DNA of 64,000 nucleotides from Megalobrama amblycephala. Lineage: Eukaryota > Chordata > Actinopteri > Cypriniformes > Xenocyprididae. How positions within the stretch are numbered: the first letter of the stretch is position 1; each line of letters opens with the position of its first letter. Made by a program: the position numbers and the translations under genes. The stretch covers positions 18,991,420-19,055,419 of the forward strand of contig NC_063045.1 in NCBI RefSeq assembly GCF_018812025.1. Reading direction: 5' to 3'. Shown here piece by piece: positions 63,801 to 64,000 of this stretch. Below the pieces are notes generated by a model. It saw nothing but the letters and a program-made list of their open reading frames with translations, did not search any database and had not been told where the DNA came from.

Positions 63801-64000
63801 TACTTCAAGAGTGTATGTAATAATGTGATTTTCTGCAGACAGAAGCTGGATGGATTGATCTGAGTCCAGGTCAGAATTTCACCCAGGAAGATGTGGAGAT
63901 GAATCGCCTGTGGTACACTCACACTACAGTTAACGGTTTCAAAGGCCATGACAGGTTTCACTTTGTTCTCAGTGATGGGGAAAACAGAACACCTCCACAG
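49324..64000 (+). CDS. frem1: frem1 (FRAS1-related extracellular matrix protein 1), 5' 22 coding exons, continues beyond the window
   Basis: The joined exons listed below give about 1370 residues that I can align by eye with vertebrate FREM1 from its start. FREM1 is a secreted protein that joins FRAS1 and FREM2 in the basement membrane and anchors epidermis to dermis; loss causes fin or skin blistering in fish and MOTA/BNAR syndromes in humans. Order: signal peptide (1-22), N-terminal domain (to about 280) with [18 protein letters not shown] and EVKYVHNG, then CSPG repeats 1-8 whose boundaries carry VxDxxP-type motifs ([50 protein letters not shown]), and the start of repeat 9. Human FREM1 has about 2180 residues with 12 CSPG repeats, a Calx-beta and a C-type lectin domain, so the last third is off the right edge. 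Direct start at the N-terminal domain (no vWC/furin repeats) excludes fras1. The a/b fish paralogue cannot be told. One oddity: exon 17/18 frame. Confidence 0.93.
49637..49731 (+). CDS. frem1: frem1 coding exon 2 (residues 79-110)
   Basis: [17 protein letters not shown] is a hallmark of the FREM1 N-terminal domain. Acceptor TTCCAG at 49636, donor AG|GTAAAA, ends in phase 2 (Arg split). Confidence 0.95.
49883..50163 (+). CDS. frem1: frem1 coding exon 3 (residues 110-204)
   Basis: It starts with the split Arg of YRFTETQTF and continues the N-terminal domain. Acceptor GTTCAG at 49882, donor AAAAG|GTATTA, ends in phase 1. Intron 3 (1659 bp) holds two MITEs and AT repeats. Confidence 0.93.
50243..50432. 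mobile_element. Short cyprinid MITE in frem1 intron 3
   Basis: The left end GTAGCACTTTATTTTA and the right end, inverted, GTTGCACTTCATTTTA are mates. The body has the familiar CTGAACCTACCCCTACACC segment. About 190 bp, non-coding. Confidence 0.75.
50622..50687. repeat. (AT)n followed by poly-T in intron 3
   Basis: About 23 AT units followed by about 20 T. Confidence 0.95.
50873..51712. mobile_element. 840-bp foldback element in frem1 intron 3
   Basis: The two halves are long inverted copies. Examples: ATTTACTCACCCCCATGTCA pairs with TGACATGGGGGTGAGTAAAT, GGCCTCCAAACAGTTGAAGG with CCTTCAACTGTTTGGAGGCC, and TTCCCTATTCTACTTACGGA with TCCGTAAGTAGAATAGGGAA. The unpaired centre, around 51290-51315, is short. 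A transcript through this intron would contain an RNA hairpin with arms of about 400 bases. Confidence 0.9.
51823..52022 (+). CDS. frem1: frem1 coding exon 4 (residues 204-270)
   Basis: It contains [26 protein letters not shown] and ends RALLE, as in FREM1. Acceptor TTTCAAG ending at 51822, donor GAG|GTAAAA, phase 0. Confidence 0.94.
52103..52426 (+). CDS. frem1: frem1 coding exon 5 (residues 271-378), CSPG repeat 1
   Basis: [19 protein letters not shown] leads into CSPG repeat 1 ([43 protein letters not shown]). Acceptor CTGTTAG at 52102, donor GAG|GTCAGT, phase 0. Intron 5 (806 bp) is filled by an AT-rich repeat. Confidence 0.95.
52590..52900. repeat. Old AT-rich repeat (ACTAAAACTAAA family) in intron 5
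   Basis: A-rich stretch with AACTAAAACTATTAAAAATT and the palindrome GTTGCCATGGCAAC, inverted relative to the copies at 40330 and 48060. Confidence 0.6.
53233..53341 (+). CDS. frem1: frem1 coding exon 6 (residues 379-415)
   Basis: [16 protein letters not shown] and [17 protein letters not shown] end CSPG repeat 1. Acceptor GTCTAG at 53232, donor ATGG|GTACGT, phase 1. Confidence 0.94.
53416..53547 (+). CDS. frem1: frem1 coding exon 7 (residues 415-459), CSPG repeat 2
   Basis: [19 protein letters not shown] starts repeat 2. The preceding intron is only 74 bp. Acceptor CTTACAG, donor AGAG|GTAAAG, phase 1. Intron 7 (1864 bp) contains an AGTTCACCC MITE, the right end of another and otherwise unique DNA. 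Confidence 0.94.
54015..54184. mobile_element. Short AGTTCACCC-family MITE in intron 7
   Basis: GGGGATAGTTCACCCAAAG on the left and TTTTGGGTGAACTATTCCTC on the right are inverted mates. The body is 170 bp and contains a C run and a T run. Confidence 0.8.
55170..55328. mobile_element. Right end of an AGTTCACCC-family MITE in intron 7
   Basis: It ends TTTTGGGTAAACTATCCCTT; upstream body words match the family (ATCTTTTGTGTTTTACAGAA). The left terminus is not visible. Confidence 0.6.
55412..55756 (+). CDS. frem1: frem1 coding exon 8 (residues 459-574), CSPG repeats 2-3
   Basis: [20 protein letters not shown] completes repeat 2, and [17 protein letters not shown] starts repeat 3. Acceptor ATCCAAAG at 55411, donor CCAG|GTCAGT, phase 1. 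Confidence 0.95.
55848..55990 (+). CDS. frem1: frem1 coding exon 9 (residues 574-621)
   Basis: [19 protein letters not shown] and [18 protein letters not shown] continue CSPG repeat 3. Acceptor CAACCAG at 55847, donor CAT|GTAACT, phase 0. The preceding intron is 91 bp. Confidence 0.94.
56078..56274 (+). CDS. frem1: frem1 coding exon 10 (residues 622-687), CSPG repeat 4
   Basis: [16 protein letters not shown] ends repeat 3, and [16 protein letters not shown] starts repeat 4. Acceptor AAAATAG, donor CCAG|GTATGC, phase 2. Confidence 0.94.
56395..56485 (+). CDS. frem1: frem1 coding exon 11 (residues 687-717)
   Basis: The split Arg is followed by [11 protein letters not shown] and ends LKSFTQ, matching FREM1 DAGKLF and LRSFTQ. 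Acceptor TTGCAG, donor CAG|GTCTGA, phase 0. Confidence 0.93.
56608..56775 (+). CDS. frem1: frem1 coding exon 12 (residues 718-773)
   Basis: [19 protein letters not shown] and [14 protein letters not shown] end CSPG repeat 4. Acceptor TCTGTAG, donor GAA|GTGAGT, phase 0. Confidence 0.95.
57138..57346 (+). CDS. frem1: frem1 coding exon 13 (residues 774-843), CSPG repeat 5
   Basis: [16 protein letters not shown] opens repeat 5; [10 protein letters not shown] and [12 protein letters not shown] are typical. Acceptor TTCATAG, donor TCAG|GTATGA, phase 2. Confidence 0.94.
57459..57552 (+). CDS. frem1: frem1 coding exon 14 (residues 843-874)
   Basis: The split Arg is followed by [20 protein letters not shown]. 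Acceptor GCGATAG, donor CAG|GTAATT, phase 0. Confidence 0.94.
57928..57976. repeat. (AT)n microsatellite in intron 14
   Basis: About 23 AT units after a poly-A run. Confidence 0.95.
58063..58315 (+). CDS. frem1: frem1 coding exon 15 (residues 875-959), CSPG repeat 6
   Basis: [19 protein letters not shown] ends repeat 5 and opens repeat 6; [19 protein letters not shown] and [17 protein letters not shown] follow. Acceptor TTATTAG, donor ACAG|GTCATA, phase 1. Confidence 0.95.
58736..58930 (+). CDS. frem1: frem1 coding exon 16 (residues 959-1024)
   Basis: [20 protein letters not shown], the conserved GCCQEDAV and [16 protein letters not shown] end repeat 6. Acceptor CACTAG, donor CTGG|GTAAAC, phase 1. 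Confidence 0.95.
58931..60261 (+). other. frem1 intron 16 with unique, balanced-composition DNA
   Basis: A 1331-bp intron. Positions 59060-60070 show no repeat family and balanced composition, which could be a conserved intronic enhancer. Open frames on both strands (59096-59332, 59410-59616, 59812-60051) have no motif or splice support. Confidence 0.4.
60262..60443 (+). CDS. frem1: frem1 coding exon 17 (residues 1024-1084), CSPG repeat 7
   Basis: [20 protein letters not shown] and [18 protein letters not shown] clearly match FREM1 repeat 7. The end is uncertain. The better-looking donor is GTCAGT at 60448 (exon end 60447, phase 1). The end given here (60443, donor GTGGGT, phase 0) is the only simple choice that keeps the following exon in frame. 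Confidence 0.85.
60633..60880. mobile_element. Partial AGTTCACCC-family MITE split by (AT)n in intron 17
   Basis: The left end TTAAAGGGATATTTCGCCCG and ATTTACTCACCCTCATTTGT belong to the family. The right terminus is lost after the microsatellite. Confidence 0.65.
60780..60851. repeat. (AT)n microsatellite in intron 17
   Basis: About 35 uninterrupted AT units. Confidence 0.97.
61116..61298 (+). CDS. frem1: frem1 coding exon 18 (residues 1085-1145)
   Basis: From [18 protein letters not shown] onward the match to FREM1 repeat 7 is excellent, with [14 protein letters not shown] at the end. The start is the problem: the normal acceptor TTTCAG ends at 61111, but with the likely phase-1 donor of exon 17 this puts the exon in the wrong frame. 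Using the second AG at 61114-61115 with the donor at 60444 restores the frame but drops about six residues of the expected (S)FxxxDL segment. Donor ACG|GTAAGA, phase 0. Confidence 0.8.
61382..61607 (+). CDS. frem1: frem1 coding exon 19 (residues 1146-1221), CSPG repeat 8
   Basis: [20 protein letters not shown] opens repeat 8; the exon ends FTLQELQQ. Acceptor TCGATAG at 61381, donor CAAG|GTCAGT, phase 1. The following intron is open for 134 codons on the minus strand, without a recognisable domain. Confidence 0.94.
62112..62256 (+). CDS. frem1: frem1 coding exon 20 (residues 1221-1269)
   Basis: [20 protein letters not shown] and [13 protein letters not shown] end repeat 8. Acceptor TCTATAG at 62111, donor AA|GTAAGG, phase 2. 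Confidence 0.94.
62754..62895 (+). CDS. frem1: frem1 coding exon 21 (residues 1269-1316), CSPG repeat 9
   Basis: The split Lys is followed by [20 protein letters not shown] and [12 protein letters not shown]. Acceptor TTCTTAG at 62753, donor AGG|GTTAGC, phase 0. Confidence 0.93.
62928..63463. mobile_element. AGTTCACCC-family MITE in intron 21, left terminus truncated
   Basis: The left part starts AAAGGGTTAATTCTGTCATT, lacking the AGTTCACCC block. The right end is TTCGTGAACTAACCCTTTAA. Inner parts pair (ATGTCGTCCCAAACCTGTAA against TTACGGGTGTGGAACGACAT). Confidence 0.8.
63466..63786. mobile_element. Second MITE in intron 21 (CACTACATGACTTCTG termini)
   Basis: The left end CTGGAATACACTACATGACT pairs with the right end AGTCATGTAGTGTATTCCAT. 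About 320 bp, directly adjoining the previous MITE. Confidence 0.8.
63839..64000 (+). CDS. frem1: frem1 coding exon 22 (residues 1317-1370 and on), cut by window edge
   Basis: [20 protein letters not shown] and [14 protein letters not shown] continue CSPG repeat 9. Acceptor TTCTGCAG at 63838. No donor is seen before the edge, so the exon continues. Confidence 0.93.

Overview
The window is vertebrate nuclear DNA from a teleost, most likely a cypriniform (carp/zebrafish group). I infer this from GT-AG split genes, strongly AT-rich intergenic DNA with long (AT)n and (CA)n tracts, and many copies of short DNA-transposon families that I know from cyprinid genomes (termini such as AGTTCACCCAAAAATGA, TGTGACCCTGGATCACAAA and CAGAGGTGGGTAG). 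There is no bacterial-type operon, CRISPR array, rRNA or tRNA gene.

Two protein-coding loci are supported. (1) A 96-nt exon at 8591-8686 on the minus strand is an alternative first coding exon (the MKLADSVM type) of a Nuclear Factor I gene. It is probably nfib, judged by linkage to frem1. Positions 1-8590 would then be its first intron; the common DNA-binding-domain exon is not in the window. (2) From 49.3 kb to the right edge, on the plus strand, lies the 5' part of frem1, a basement-membrane protein of the FRAS1/FREM family. I place 22 coding exons encoding about 1370 residues: a signal peptide, the N-terminal domain, CSPG repeats 1-8 and part of repeat 9. All junctions are canonical and in phase except exon 17/18, where the expected reading frame is broken and can only be kept by a shifted splice choice.

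Between the two genes (about 9-49 kb) I find no convincing protein gene. The region holds sequence that looks like conserved regulatory DNA (not testable here), a small promoter-like unit with E2F- and NRF1-type sites near 15.95 kb, and many mobile elements. The most structured are a three-layer nest at 17.5-21.0 kb whose core carries a frameshifted THAP DNA-binding domain; a 743-bp element with a TAA target duplication at 12.4-13.1 kb; a 711-bp foldback at 35.5-36.2 kb; and a 4.66-kb nest at 40.9-45.6 kb containing a 1316-bp hAT element with a perfect 8-bp target duplication and a Tc1/mariner-like element with very long inverted arms. The same short families also sit in frem1 introns and directly upstream of its first coding exon.

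The two genes are transcribed away from each other, so the 40 kb between them is shared upstream DNA. I see no evidence for a wholly new gene system. The points most worth checking are the frem1 exon 17/18 frame break, the decayed THAP element, the layered transposon nests and the possible unannotated promoters.
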